Origin: Singulisphaera sp.
Lineage (GTDB): Bacteria; Planctomycetota; Planctomycetia; Isosphaerales; Isosphaeraceae
DNA length: 38,338 nt
NCBI GenBank assembly: GCA_027451445.1
Contig: DAIDJG010000589.1
Coordinates: 1-38,338, forward strand
Direction of reading: 5' to 3'
This document shows positions 26,401 through 35,470 of the stretch, one piece after another (the stretch's first letter is position 1; each line of letters begins with the position of its first letter). A program made the position numbers and the translations under genes. The notes under the pieces were generated by a model, which was given only the letters and a program-made list of their open reading frames with translations, made no database searches and had not been told where the DNA came from.

Positions 26401-27054
26401 TTACTCCTTCTCTTTCTCCTTACGCTCAGGCTTGATGACTTCAGGTTGGGTCGCCGCCTCACCCGCCGCCCCGGCCGTCGGCTCAGGCGTCGCGGCGCGG
26501 GCGACGATGTGCACGAGCAGCAATTCGGGGTCGGCGTCCACCTTCACGCCTTCGGGCAGCACGAGGTCGCGCACATGGATTCCGTGACCCAGTTGCAGGT
26601 GGCTGACGTCGACTTTGATCGCGTCCGGAATCGCGCTGGCACTACAAATGACCGGAACGGTGTGGACGACGACCTCAAGCACGCCGCCGGCAACCGCGCC
26701 GGGGACGTAACCCCGCAAGTCGAGCCGCACTTCGGTCTCGATCGACTCCTCCGCGCTCACGCGGGCGAAGTCGAGGTGGATGATTTCCTTACCAAGATGG
26801 TCCCACTGCACGTCGCGGACGAGCACGGTCTCCGTCGAGCCGCCGAGGTCGAGCTCGGCGAAGTGAGTCGCTTTCTTGATGAGCTCGTGCACCGCGTCAC
26901 GCGAAAGCGCAATGGGCACCACGGCCTGCTTGTGGCCGTAAATGACCGCGGGGACTTTCCCCTGCGCTCGCAGCTTACGCGCAACCCGAGAGCCCGTGCC
27001 CTTGTTCTTCGCAGGATCTCGCGATTCGACCTTGATTTTGACCGCTTCCGCCAT
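26401..27054 (-). CDS. 50S ribosomal protein L25 (CTC/TL5 type)
   Basis: A 217-aa protein with the N-terminal 5S-rRNA-binding L25 domain (KIKVESRDPAKNKGTGSRVARKLRAQGKVPAVIYGHK) and the C-terminal TL5-type beta domain, ending in a Lys/Glu-rich tail (KPERKEKEKE). The ATG at 27054 begins MAEAVKIKV. It is the first gene of the minus-strand series rplY-pth-rpsF-ssb-rplI-dnaB, so the promoter is expected in 27055-27307. Confidence 0.94.
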   Translation of the reverse strand: MAEAVKIKVESRDPAKNKGTGSRVARKLRAQGKVPAVIYGHKQAVVPIALSRDAVHELIKKATHFAELDLGGSTETVLVRDVQWDHLGKEIIHLDFARVSAEESIETEVRLDLRGYVPGAVAGGVLEVVVHTVPVICSASAIPDAIKVDVSHLQLGHGIHVRDLVLPEGVKVDADPELLLVHIVARAATPEPTAGAAGEAATQPEVIKPERKEKEKE

Positions 27055-27150
27055 AAGTCGCCCTTTGCTTGACCCCGCTCAAGGGCGAAGTCCACGAGGA
27101 GCCGAGAGCACGCTGACTGCCTCGGAGTGCCTGACCCTAAAACCAAGAAT

Positions 27151-27170
27151 CGCGGCCCCATAGGACCGCG
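27151..27170 (-). promoter_or_regulatory. Small hairpin in the region upstream of rplY
   Basis: cgcgg (27151-27155) pairs with ccgcg (27166-27170), with two further C-G pairs inside and a four-nt loop. It lies in the 253-bp gap between the BtuF-like gene stop (27308) and the rplY start (27054). It may be part of the leader or a weak transcript end; no T-tract follows. No promoter boxes could be assigned. Confidence 0.3.
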
Positions 27171-27307
27171 CATCGGGTGATTATGGGGATGGCGAGACTG
27201 TGTTGCAAGAGCAAACGGGCGCGTTTTCGATCAGCTTCGCGTCGTAGCCCTCTTGGGTGCTCTGCGATGCGCGATCGACGAGACCTCGCTTTCCGGGCTC
27301 GCGACCC

Positions 27308-28243
27308 TCAACGCCGAGAGACCACTCCCTCCCCCGTCACCACGGGAGACGCAAGAACACGCGGGCGGATCGCGACCAAGTCGCCGCACACGTCGGGGGC
27401 AAGGGCCGCGGCTGCTATCCGAAGGCTCTCCTCGAGCCGGGGACCCGGCCGCGAGAAGAACGCCGAACCGTCGACGAGCACGACCCGATCCGTTCGCACA
27501 GCTCGAAGCGCCTTCCAGTCCGCTTTCGCGGAAAGCGATCCGAACTCAGTCTCGGACCGTTCAATCGAGAACCCGCACGGCGCGAGCACGATGACGTCGG
27601 GATCCGCCTCCTGGATCTCCTCCCACGTAAGACGTCGCGACCGTGCGCCAGGGCGTCCGATGACTTCGTCGCCGCCGGCCAAGGCGATGATCTCCGGATT
27701 CCAGTGCCCAGAAGAGTAGGGGGGATCGAACCATTCCAGTAGCAAGACGCGAGGCCGTTCCCGACCCTGAGTTCGGCGCGCGACCTCAGTGGCGGTCGCT
27801 TCCATTTGGGCGACGAGAGCATCGGCAGCGTCGCGACGGTTAAGAAGCTCGCCGATCCTGCGAAACATCGCGTACACCCCGGCGAGGTCGGTGGGATTCA
27901 CGCTCTCGACATGCGGCGAGTTTGGCAGGCTGGCCGCGACGCGCCGGACCGTCGCCTCGTTGACCGCGCAGACATCGCACTGTTCTTGCGTCAGGATAAC
28001 GTCGGGGCGCAATTCTCCGAGCGCCAGGGCGTCGAGTTGGTAGAGGCCTCCAGCCTGTTCGGCGACGAGTGCGTCAATGGCGCCGCTCGCTGCTTCGATT
28101 GGAATGAGACTCCGAGTCAAGTGCGGGAGCCGCTCAATGGCCGGCGGATAGTCGCATTCGTGCGTCACCCCCACAAGCTCCCCGCCGCGTCCCAGCGCGC
28201 AAACCAACTCGGTCAGAGAGGGCAGAAGGCTGACGATCCGCAT
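27308..28243 (-). CDS. BtuF-like helical-backbone metal/corrinoid-binding protein
   Basis: A 311-aa protein of the cobalamin/iron-siderophore periplasmic-binding-protein superfamily: RIVSLLPSLTELVCALG, a THECDYP segment, LRPDVILTQEQCDVC and RVLLLEWFDPPYSSGHWNPEIIALAGG. The set resembles cobalamin-binding proteins. It has no signal peptide, so it may act in the cytoplasm or be exported by an unseen route. No ABC permease or ATPase gene is nearby. The ATG at 28243 has AAGGG 8 nt upstream; GTG at 28252 would overlap the upstream Uma2 stop as GTGA. Either start implies coupling with the Uma2 gene. Confidence 0.8.
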   Translation of the reverse strand: MRIVSLLPSLTELVCALGRGGELVGVTHECDYPPAIERLPHLTRSLIPIEAASGAIDALVAEQAGGLYQLDALALGELRPDVILTQEQCDVCAVNEATVRRVAASLPNSPHVESVNPTDLAGVYAMFRRIGELLNRRDAADALVAQMEATATEVARRTQGRERPRVLLLEWFDPPYSSGHWNPEIIALAGGDEVIGRPGARSRRLTWEEIQEADPDVIVLAPCGFSIERSETEFGSLSAKADWKALRAVRTDRVVLVDGSAFFSRPGPRLEESLRIAAAALAPDVCGDLVAIRPRVLASPVVTGEGVVSRR

Positions 28244-28248
28244 GGGGA

Positions 28249-28809
28249 TCACCCTTCCGGGAAAAGCTTCGAGATGGGTAGCGCGATGTCCGGAAAGGCA
28301 AGCGGATGGGCCTCTTGGCCGGGACGATTAATAAAACGTTTCTTATATTCTTCTTCCTCGGGGTCACGCCGGATCTCGAGGCAACGATCCTGAATGTTCA
28401 CGATCCAGTAGTCAGCGATGCCGGCCTGAGCGTAGAGGCGAGCCTTGAGGTTTCGATCACGCGAAAGACTCGAATCGGCGACTTCGATGACCAAAAGCAC
28501 GTCTTCCGGAAGCGGTCTGCCGGCGGAATAGTCGCGCCGGCGCAACCACGCCACATCGGGAATCGCGACACTGTCGACCAGCGGGATACCCAGCGAATTC
28601 TGGATCCGAACTCGCGCTGCGCCGGGCGGTAGGCTTTGAAAACTCCACTCGGCGAGTTCGTCCACAACATCCTCGTGGGGCGGGTCGGGAAGGGGCATGT
28701 GACAGAGCTCGCCGAAGAGGAGTTCGTAGCGATCCTCCGAGTCCGCAAAATCACCTCGGCGGCTCATCTCCTCGAACTGGTCGTAGGTGATTCTGACCGT
28801 GGTGCTCAT
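28249..28809 (-). CDS. Uma2-family (DUF820) putative restriction-endonuclease-fold protein
   Basis: A 186-aa protein with the PD-(D/E)xK-like Uma2 pattern: YELLFGELCHMPLPDPPHEDVV, IPDVAWLRRRD, EDVLLVIEVADSSL, then RDRNLKARLYAQAGIADYWIVN. The family has many copies in planctomycetes and cyanobacteria; its biological role is unknown. The ATG at 28809 has AAGGGAG 7 nt upstream. Its stop lies 6 bp before the BtuF-like start, so the two are probably cotranscribed; nothing suggests a functional link. Confidence 0.87.
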   Translation of the reverse strand: MSTTVRITYDQFEEMSRRGDFADSEDRYELLFGELCHMPLPDPPHEDVVDELAEWSFQSLPPGAARVRIQNSLGIPLVDSVAIPDVAWLRRRDYSAGRPLPEDVLLVIEVADSSLSRDRNLKARLYAQAGIADYWIVNIQDRCLEIRRDPEEEEYKKRFINRPGQEAHPLAFPDIALPISKLFPEG

Positions 28810-28932
28810 GAATGCGCTCCCTTTCCGAGAGCCGTCAAGTGCGTCGCGAGTGAAGTCGGGCTCGCACAAATACTCCCTTCACTCGCCCTATCCATTCTAC
28901 ATGATCGGACCGTTTGCGAGGATGCGCCTCGA

Positions 28933-30177
28933 TCACTCGCTCTCGGGACGCTTGACATCCACCGTCGGACCGACCGAAACAATTGTCAACGGCAGCAAAG
29001 GCCACTGCCGGAGCACCCGGTTGAGGTCGTCGAGGGTAACCCGGTTGTAGGCCTCGAGCTCATCGGCAACCGCCATGTACTCACGGCGATACGTCCAGTG
29101 GAATCCGAGTGATGACAGGCGGCCCATCGGACGCTCGCTCATCAGGACGGATCGGGCAAGAACCTTGTTCTTGGCCTGAGTGAGCTCTTCCTCCGTCGGA
29201 CCTTCACTCAGAATGTCAGCATACAGATCGGTGATCCGACCCAGGTTTTCCTGAGTTTCACCCGGCTCACAGCTCAGGAACGTATAAAAGGTGCCGGCCT
29301 GGTTATAGTCCTGGTACGAAACTTCGGCGCCGTCCGCGAAGCCGGGATCTACCAGCTCCCAGTAGAGCCGGGAACCCGTGTGGTCTCCCAGAATGGTCGC
29401 GAGCAGTTGGGCGACATACCGGTCGGGACTCTCCAGTGGCGGTCCGTCGGCAACGCCAATCACCGTCTGCTGCTGATCGTCCGCTCGAAGGATTGTCTGG
29501 AAGGAACCGGAACCTCTCGGGGCAACCGCCTGCCGGGCGGCCGGCTCGCCGGCCCAATGACCGCAGTGCTTGCGGGCCAGGTCGATGACGGTGTCCCACT
29601 GCGTCTTCCCCGCGAAGGCCAGCACAATATTCGCCGGGCTATAGCGCTTGGCGAAGTATTCGCGCATCCTCTCGACCTTCATGTCGCTGATCGACTCGAC
29701 GCTTCCCAGAATGCTCTGCCCGAGCGGATGTGCCCCAAAGTGTGCGGCCTTCGCGGCCTCATAGGCAACGGACATCGGGTTATCCAAATACATCTTGATC
29801 TCTTCGATAATCACCTGCTTCTCGGTGTCGAAGTCGTCTTCGCGCAAGGTGGGGCGAAGGATGTCGGAGAGAACGTCGAACGACTGGGGCAAGTACTCCG
29901 GCAGGCAGGTCACGTGGTAGAAGGTGTCCTCCTCCGACGTTTGGGCATTGTGCTTGGCACCCACGCGGTCGAAGTCGCGATTGACGGCAAGGGCATCGCG
30001 CCGCGGGGTTCCCTTGAAAATCATGTGCTCGAGGAAGTGGGAGACGCCGGCGACGTCCTTCGACTCGTCTCGGCTGCCGGTCTTCACGAAGAACCCGCAC
30101 GCAACTGAGTGGGCCTGATCGTTCAGTTCAGCAATGACGTGGAGGCCGTTATCCAGGACCGTATTGTGAAAATGCAT
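28933..30177 (-). CDS. M16 family zinc metallopeptidase, catalytic subunit
   Basis: A 414-aa M16B-type peptidase. The inverted zinc motif HFLEH (His47, Glu50, His51) is intact, and Glu125/Glu126 in VIIEEI is the expected third ligand. The C-terminal half follows the usual M16 arrangement (ILGDHTGSRLYWELVDPG). Such enzymes degrade peptides in a closed chamber. The ATG at 30177 has GAGGA 7 nt upstream. It is 55 bp downstream of a second M16 gene that lacks the zinc motif, so the two probably form a heterodimer. Confidence 0.92.
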   Translation of the reverse strand: MHFHNTVLDNGLHVIAELNDQAHSVACGFFVKTGSRDESKDVAGVSHFLEHMIFKGTPRRDALAVNRDFDRVGAKHNAQTSEEDTFYHVTCLPEYLPQSFDVLSDILRPTLREDDFDTEKQVIIEEIKMYLDNPMSVAYEAAKAAHFGAHPLGQSILGSVESISDMKVERMREYFAKRYSPANIVLAFAGKTQWDTVIDLARKHCGHWAGEPAARQAVAPRGSGSFQTILRADDQQQTVIGVADGPPLESPDRYVAQLLATILGDHTGSRLYWELVDPGFADGAEVSYQDYNQAGTFYTFLSCEPGETQENLGRITDLYADILSEGPTEEELTQAKNKVLARSVLMSERPMGRLSSLGFHWTYRREYMAVADELEAYNRVTLDDLNRVLRQWPLLPLTIVSVGPTVDVKRPESE

Positions 30178-30232
30178 GGGAATATCCTCAGCATCTAAGA
30201 AGTTGTTCGACAACATGCGTGCGGACGCCGCG

Positions 30233-31483
30233 TCAGACGGGCATGACGAGGGCGTTCGGGCCCAGCGTGAGAATCGTCATCTCGCGCGTCCCTTGAGACG
30301 CCGCGTACTCACTCACCGACGCCGGCGTGAGCGCATCGAGTGCGGCGGAGATCTCAGCGAGGGAGCGGACCCGGCCGAGGTAGAACCAGTCCGACGCGAG
30401 CGCGCCGGAGCGACTCATGCTTGACTCCTGCTGCATGATGAGCGCGCTTTTCAGCCCTGCACGCATGGTTTCCAGTTCCTCAGCCTCGATCCCGTCGCGC
30501 GTCAGGCGCGCGATCTCGGCGACCGTGACGTCGAGCGTTTGCTGCGCGCGGTCGGCGCTGGTGCCAGCGTAGCAGAGGATCGCAGCGCGGTTGCGGTGGC
30601 TTTCGTAACTGGCATAAACGGAGTAGCAAAGCCCTCGCTTCTCACGGACCTCGGTGAACAAGCGAGCGGACGAGTAGCCCCCAAGAATCGCGGCCGCGGC
30701 GCGGGCGCGGTAGTACTCGGGGCTGGCGACCGTAGCTGCCGGATAGGCCAACGCGATCTGGATCTGTTGCGTCTCGCGCAGGATGTGGTCGCGGGCCGGC
30801 CCGGTCGCACGTTCCACGACCGAAGGCTCGGCTCCCGGTCTCCAGCCGCCGAACAGATGGCCGACCGCGTCGCGCAGACGAGGCCAATCGATCGCGCCGG
30901 CGACGCCCAGGATCGCGCCGTTGGGACGATACCGTTCTCGGTGAAAAGTCCGCAGAGTCTCCGGCGCGACGGCCGCGACGGTCTCAGGTGTGCCGGGGGA
31001 CGGACGTCCCCAAGGGTCGGGAAAGTGGCGCTTGCGCAACTCGTAAATGACCTTCGTGCCCGGATCGTCCTCCAGGCTGCGCAGGGTCTGCAGGGCGAGG
31101 GCCCGGATCGGCTCGACTTCCTCATCGTCGAGGTGAGGCCGGAGCACCACGTCGGCAAAGATTTCGAGCGCCGGGATGAGGTTGCGGCCGAGTGTTGCGG
31201 CGGCAATGCTCGTGTGGAGATTCTGCGCGCTTTCGCCGTGGCTGACGCCGAGGTTATCGAGCGCGGAGAGCACTTCCCGGCTGTCGCGATCGCCCGCCCC
31301 GCGCGTGATCCATTCCGAGAGCATCGACGCCGCCCCGCCCGTCCCTTCCGGTTCGTAGGCCGAACCGGCTGGCAACAGCAGCGTGAACGCGGCGGACTGC
31401 ACGCCCGGCATCGTCTCCGCAACCAGAACCAGACCATTGGGATACGTGTGTTGCGTCACGACTGTCGCGGCAGCGTCGGGCAC
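30233..31483 (-). CDS. M16 family peptidase-like protein, non-catalytic partner
   Basis: A 416-aa M16 protein in which the region equivalent to HxxEH reads ASMLSEW (52-58), so no zinc can be bound in the normal way. The C-terminal half keeps the substrate-binding Arg/Tyr motif SSARLFTEVREKRGLCYSVYASY. In bacterial M16B heterodimers one subunit has the zinc site and the other has the R/Y pair; this gene and its downstream neighbour fit that division. The start is GTG at 31483, with GAGG 6 nt upstream. It leads the M16 pair. Confidence 0.9.
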   Translation of the reverse strand: MPDAAATVVTQHTYPNGLVLVAETMPGVQSAAFTLLLPAGSAYEPEGTGGAASMLSEWITRGAGDRDSREVLSALDNLGVSHGESAQNLHTSIAAATLGRNLIPALEIFADVVLRPHLDDEEVEPIRALALQTLRSLEDDPGTKVIYELRKRHFPDPWGRPSPGTPETVAAVAPETLRTFHRERYRPNGAILGVAGAIDWPRLRDAVGHLFGGWRPGAEPSVVERATGPARDHILRETQQIQIALAYPAATVASPEYYRARAAAAILGGYSSARLFTEVREKRGLCYSVYASYESHRNRAAILCYAGTSADRAQQTLDVTVAEIARLTRDGIEAEELETMRAGLKSALIMQQESSMSRSGALASDWFYLGRVRSLAEISAALDALTPASVSEYAASQGTREMTILTLGPNALVMPV

Positions 31484-31613
31484 GGGGGACCTCAGTGCAA
31501 GTGGCTATGTCTCGAAAACTCAAATGGGGATCGCGCTAAGCGGCGGGTAGACGGCCGCCAGGCATCGTTCGCCCTACTTTGTCCAGTGAGCGAACGACTG
31601 TCTACACCCTTCC

Positions 31614-32144
31614 TTACCCATCGACCGCCTTGTACAGGGTCTTGGCACGCCGAAAGCCGACCGCTCGATAGAGCAGAACCGCGCTCGCGTTCTCCGCGGT
31701 GACCTCGAGGTAGGCCCGCTGAAGCCCGGCCGACTGAAAGCCCTGGAGAGCCCTGCGAATCAACGCCCGGCCGAGCCCGAGCCCGCGATACGACGGCACG
31801 ACTCCCACGTTCTGAATCGCGCCGATCGGTCCACGGTCCATGACCCCCTGGACCGTGCCCACATAGCCGTCGGGACCGGCGATGAGCCAGGTCGCACCCG
31901 GCAGAAAACCGGGCTTACGGCGGATCTCACGCATCAGTCGCTGGCAACCATATCGATCGCCCAGGCAAGGGAAGACGCAGGCATCGATCTCGCTGCGGAA
32001 GCTCAGGTATTTGACCTCGGCGTGCTGGTCGATAAGCGACTCGTCCCAGGACACCCAGACGAACTCCGGGGGCAGGGGAGGCGTGGCGTAGGCGCCTTCG
32101 AGATCGACCTCCATACGGAACCGCTTATAGTACGTGATCGCCAT
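31614..32144 (-). CDS. GNAT-family N-acetyltransferase
   Basis: A 176-aa protein. The acetyl-CoA-binding motif is VGVVPSYRGLGLGRALIRRAL (RGLGLG at 120-125), preceded by a beta-strand core (TWLIAGPDGYVGTVQGV) and followed by LEVTAENASAVLLYRAVGFRR, all standard for GNAT enzymes. The substrate is unknown. The ATG at 32144 (MAITYYKRF) was chosen because the longer open frame overlaps the toxin gene and its extra residues look non-coding; a clear Shine-Dalgarno is not visible. Confidence 0.82.
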   Translation of the reverse strand: MAITYYKRFRMEVDLEGAYATPPLPPEFVWVSWDESLIDQHAEVKYLSFRSEIDACVFPCLGDRYGCQRLMREIRRKPGFLPGATWLIAGPDGYVGTVQGVMDRGPIGAIQNVGVVPSYRGLGLGRALIRRALQGFQSAGLQRAYLEVTAENASAVLLYRAVGFRRAKTLYKAVDG

Positions 32145-32298
32145 CGCGCCAGCACGGTCCGCACATCTGCCCGAACGAAGTCGGCCCCAACTCGTTCGCA
32201 TTTTAGGACAACCGTCAGGAGTGGTCAATCGGGACAACAACTCTTGAGGAATTCGGACGCCCACTGGCGCAGGGTGACAGCGAAAGCTTTTCGCTCTT

Positions 32299-32685
32299 CT
32301 ACCAGATGCGGGTGATCCCGTAAGGATCGAGCAATGCATCGGCGCTCACAAGGGGCACGCCTTCGACCTGGGCTTGTGCCACCAGGAGTCGATCGAACGG
32401 GTCACGGTGATGATTGGGAAGTCGCACCAAGGCGTCGGCGTATTCGAGTGTGATCGGCAGGACCGAAGCACCGAGGTTCATCGTCGCTTGCGTCATCCAA
32501 TCGCGGTAGGGCAAGGAGAGCGAGAGCTTCGTCAGTCCGACTTTAATGGCGATCTCCCACATCGACCCTGCGCTTAACAACAGATCGTTTGCAGGATTCT
32601 GTAGCACGGCGTGCGCGGCGGACCCCAGTTTAGACGGTTGCTCGACAGCCCAGATAAGCGTATGCGTGTCGAGCAGGAGCCTCAT
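32299..32685 (-). CDS. VapC-type PIN-domain toxin
   Basis: A 128-aa PIN-domain ribonuclease of the type II toxin-antitoxin class. Acidic active-site residues are Asp6 (LLLDTHTLIW), Glu44 (SMWEIAIK), Asp98 with Asp95 (HRDPFDRLLVAQA) and Asp116 (LVSADALL). It starts inside the stop of the antitoxin gene (ATGA overlap at 32682-32685), so the pair is translated as a unit. Confidence 0.92.
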   Translation of the reverse strand: MRLLLDTHTLIWAVEQPSKLGSAAHAVLQNPANDLLLSAGSMWEIAIKVGLTKLSLSLPYRDWMTQATMNLGASVLPITLEYADALVRLPNHHRDPFDRLLVAQAQVEGVPLVSADALLDPYGITRIW

Positions 32686-32912
32686 TCCATGTACTCCCGG
32701 AAATCATCCAGGGGAGCATCAAAGTCAGGAGCCATGTACAGTACCGTTCCCTTCATTGTGCCTAGCTTCCGCACCGGCTGGGGAGGCACAGTCGCGACCA
32801 ATCGGGCCACCGGATGGTCATCTTCCGTGATGAGGACTTCTTCGCCAGGACTCAGGCGGCGAATCAATTCGGGCAATGTGCTCTGAGCTTCTTCGATTGT
32901 GACCATGACCAT
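32682..32912 (-). CDS. Phd/YefM-type antitoxin
   Basis: A 76-aa protein: VTIEEAQSTLPELIRRLSPGEEVLITEDDHPVARLV is the usual Phd/YefM DNA-binding N-terminal fold, and the acidic C-terminus (PDFDAPLDDFREYME) would wrap the PIN toxin. AAAGGAG lies 9 nt before ATG 32912; a second in-frame ATG lies two codons in. The 4-nt overlap with the toxin supports an operon in which the antitoxin comes first and represses it. Confidence 0.9.
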   Translation of the reverse strand: MVMVTIEEAQSTLPELIRRLSPGEEVLITEDDHPVARLVATVPPQPVRKLGTMKGTVLYMAPDFDAPLDDFREYME

Positions 32913-33044
32913 GACCGTTGGCTCCTTTTCGGACCGAAAAGGTATCGCAAGAGATTACTGGAATCTTAACGTCTCTGGAGTCGAGGACGGAACCCGGCCC
33001 ATGCCCAGGGCGCGAATCGGCGAAGAACGCTCACGCTCTCGATG

Positions 33045-34694
33045 TCACATCTCCTTCAAGTATTCGTGCACGAACTGCACCACCATCGACCCCTCCCCCA
33101 CCGCCGATGCGACCCGCTTGACCGATCCGGAACGCACATCGCCCGCCGCGAAGACACCGGGGCGGCTGGTTTCGAGCAGAAACGGCGTGCGGCGGGCGCT
33201 CCAATGCGACGATTGCGCCAGGGTCGGCCCCGTTCGGACGAACCCTTTGCCATCCGTCTCGATTTCCGGTGGCAGCCATTCGCTCCTCGGGACCGCGCCG
33301 ATGAAGCTGAATAGCGCAGGGGTTTGCATTGTCCGAGCTTCTCCGGTCTCGCTGTTCGCGAGTTCGACACCAGTCAGGTGGCCGTTACCGTCCATGCGCC
33401 GAACGGTCGTGTTGCAGAGCAACTCGATGTTCTTCGTCTGTTCGATCCGGCGCGCCAGGTAGCTCGACATGCTCTTGTACAGATCACCGCCGCGTACCAC
33501 GAGGCAAACCTTGCGCGCCTGACCAGAGAGAAACACGGCGGCCTGTCCTGCGGAATTCCCACCACCGACCACCACAACCTCCGCGCCTCGGCAGATCTGC
33601 GCTTCGTTGGGCGTTGCGGCATAATAGACGCCACGGCCTTCGAACTGCTGACATCCTTCGATGCCGAGCAGGCGGTAGTCCGCTCCTGTCGCGATCAGGA
33701 GACACTTGGCGACCACCGCCTCTCCACTCTCCAGGCGAAGAACGGGGTAGGACTGCTCGAACGTGAGACCGGCAACAGGCGTGGGAACCGTGAGATACGC
33801 TCCAAACTTGTTGGCCTGCAACACAGCGCGGTCCGCCAGCTCACTGCCGGTAAGCCCTGTGGGGAATCCCAGGTAGTTTTCGATCCGCATGCTACGTCCC
33901 GCCTGGCCACCGGGTGCCATGCGCTCCAGGACGATCGTTTTCAGACCTTCCGAGGCCCCATACACCGCCGCGGCGAGCCCCGCCGGCCCGGCGCCGACCA
34001 CCGCGAGGTCATAAACCGTCTGCTCGATCGGCCGCAGGATCCCCGCCGCCTCGGCCAGTTGGCGGTTCGATGGGTTCCGCAGCAGCACCATCCGCCCGCA
34101 AGCGACGACAGGGGTATCCGCTTCCGACAATCCAAACTGCTTGAGCAGCAGGTCGACCGCGGGGTCGTCTTCCAGATCCAACCAGGTGAAGAGTGCGCGG
34201 TTCTTCGCCAGAAAGTCGCGCACCCGGAAAGTATCTTGTGAATAGCGCGAGCCGATCACCCGCAGTCCCGTGAACGTCCCCGGCTCGCGCAAGAGCCTGC
34301 GCCGGGCGATGAATGCCTGGAGAATGACGTCGCTCAGGTCCGGACACTCGCTCAGGATCCGTCGCAGGGTCGAAGTCGAGATTTCGAGCACCTCGCAGTC
34401 GTCACGGACGATGGCGCTGACGATGGACGAATTCCCCGTCAGATGCGAGACATCCCCCGTGAAAGACCCCGCGACGTGAACCGTAAGAAGGTTGGGCGCC
34501 TCGCCCGAACAGTCCACAATCTCGACGGCGCCCGTCAGGATGACGTAGAACTTGAAATCTCGTTCGCCGACGCGAAAGAGAAATTGCCCGGCGCGGTAAC
34601 GCCGCGACGACGCCTCGGAGCAAGCTCCAAGACGAGCGATCTGGGCATCAGTGAGCTTCGGAAAAGCCGCGGCTTTCAGGTCGTAATCTGCCAT
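33045..34694 (-). CDS. Cyclic-nucleotide-binding thioredoxin-reductase-like flavoprotein
   Basis: A 549-aa protein. Residues ~10-130 form a CNB (CAP-type) domain (LFRVGERDFKFYVILTGAVEI). Residues ~140-215 form a thioredoxin/glutaredoxin-like segment (LRVIGSRYSQDTFRVRDFL, TPVVACG). Residues ~228-549 form the flavoprotein: GAGPAG (234-239) for FAD, ATGA (335-338), VVVGGGNSAG (374-383) for NAD(P)H and the FAAGDVR motif near the end. Where thioredoxin reductase has CxxC, this protein reads YYAATPNEA (357-365), so it cannot be a standard thioredoxin reductase; I recall the same pattern in related CNB-flavoproteins. The ATG at 34694 has GAGGAG 8 nt upstream. A ligand-gated redox role is inferred. 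Confidence 0.88.
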   Translation of the reverse strand: MADYDLKAAAFPKLTDAQIARLGACSEASSRRYRAGQFLFRVGERDFKFYVILTGAVEIVDCSGEAPNLLTVHVAGSFTGDVSHLTGNSSIVSAIVRDDCEVLEISTSTLRRILSECPDLSDVILQAFIARRRLLREPGTFTGLRVIGSRYSQDTFRVRDFLAKNRALFTWLDLEDDPAVDLLLKQFGLSEADTPVVACGRMVLLRNPSNRQLAEAAGILRPIEQTVYDLAVVGAGPAGLAAAVYGASEGLKTIVLERMAPGGQAGRSMRIENYLGFPTGLTGSELADRAVLQANKFGAYLTVPTPVAGLTFEQSYPVLRLESGEAVVAKCLLIATGADYRLLGIEGCQQFEGRGVYYAATPNEAQICRGAEVVVVGGGNSAGQAAVFLSGQARKVCLVVRGGDLYKSMSSYLARRIEQTKNIELLCNTTVRRMDGNGHLTGVELANSETGEARTMQTPALFSFIGAVPRSEWLPPEIETDGKGFVRTGPTLAQSSHWSARRTPFLLETSRPGVFAAGDVRSGSVKRVASAVGEGSMVVQFVHEYLKEM

Positions 34695-34773
34695 GTCCCG
34701 GTCTCCTCACAGGAGCAACTGCGTTCCGACAACGCGGCGAACACACCAGACATTGATCCACGGGCAAGCGATA

Positions 34774-35331
34774 TCACTGGCTTTCAGGTGACGGCCGTGC
34801 CCGGTCCTCGAGGACACGGCCTGGGCAGATGAACGAAACGCCCTGCTGACCGGACGTGCCCACCATCACCGCCTCCACCACGGGCGGGGTGACGGCCTGA
34901 TCGGCAACCCATTCCACCAGAAAACACGCGCCGATCCCGCCAGTCACGTCGTTCTCGGCAACAAAGTAACTCACGGAGGCAAGAGGAGAGATCTGAACCG
35001 GTTTTGGGAGATAGTCGCGAATCAGCTTCCCCTCCTGGTCGTAGTACTTCACGCTCTTGACGATCATCGGGCTCCGCTCATCGGTGTTGCGGACGCATAG
35101 CGTGATCGCGAGACGATACGCATGCCCTCGATCCGAAGTGAAAATCGATGGATAAGCCGGAACGTAGAGCGTTTGTCCCGCGCGAAGACGGTCGTCCGAG
35201 GGCGCCTCAATTTCGGAGACACCCGTTCGAGGAGCGGCGGACGGAAGCTGTTTGTCCGCCGCGGTGTCGGAACCGCAGGAGGTCAGCACAAGGACGGTCG
35301 GGAGAAGGAGGAGCACGGAGAAGTGTTTCAT
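34774..35331 (-). CDS. DUF3124 lipoprotein
   Basis: A 185-aa protein with a lipoprotein signal: hydrophobic stretch LLLLPTVLVLTSC with lipobox cysteine at residue 19. The mature part matches DUF3124: GQTLYVPAYPSIFT, RLAITLCVRNTDERSPMIVKSVKYYD, YLPKPVQISPLASVSYFV, and a GGIGACFLVEW segment. Function is unknown. The ATG at 35331 begins the signal. It is 79 bp upstream of the CNB-flavoprotein on the same strand and may be cotranscribed. Confidence 0.86.
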   Translation of the reverse strand: MKHFSVLLLLPTVLVLTSCGSDTAADKQLPSAAPRTGVSEIEAPSDDRLRAGQTLYVPAYPSIFTSDRGHAYRLAITLCVRNTDERSPMIVKSVKYYDQEGKLIRDYLPKPVQISPLASVSYFVAENDVTGGIGACFLVEWVADQAVTPPVVEAVMVGTSGQQGVSFICPGRVLEDRARPSPESQ

Positions 35332-35470
35332 GACAGCTCGAGTCGTGTAACCGCTCCCGGTTGAGAATGACAACCCATTGACTCTTCAGGAATCGCGTAT
35401 TATCAATACTGTTCAACGAGTTGTAACTTCAGGCGACGCATTGGCTTGTATCACCCCACTCCCACAAGGA

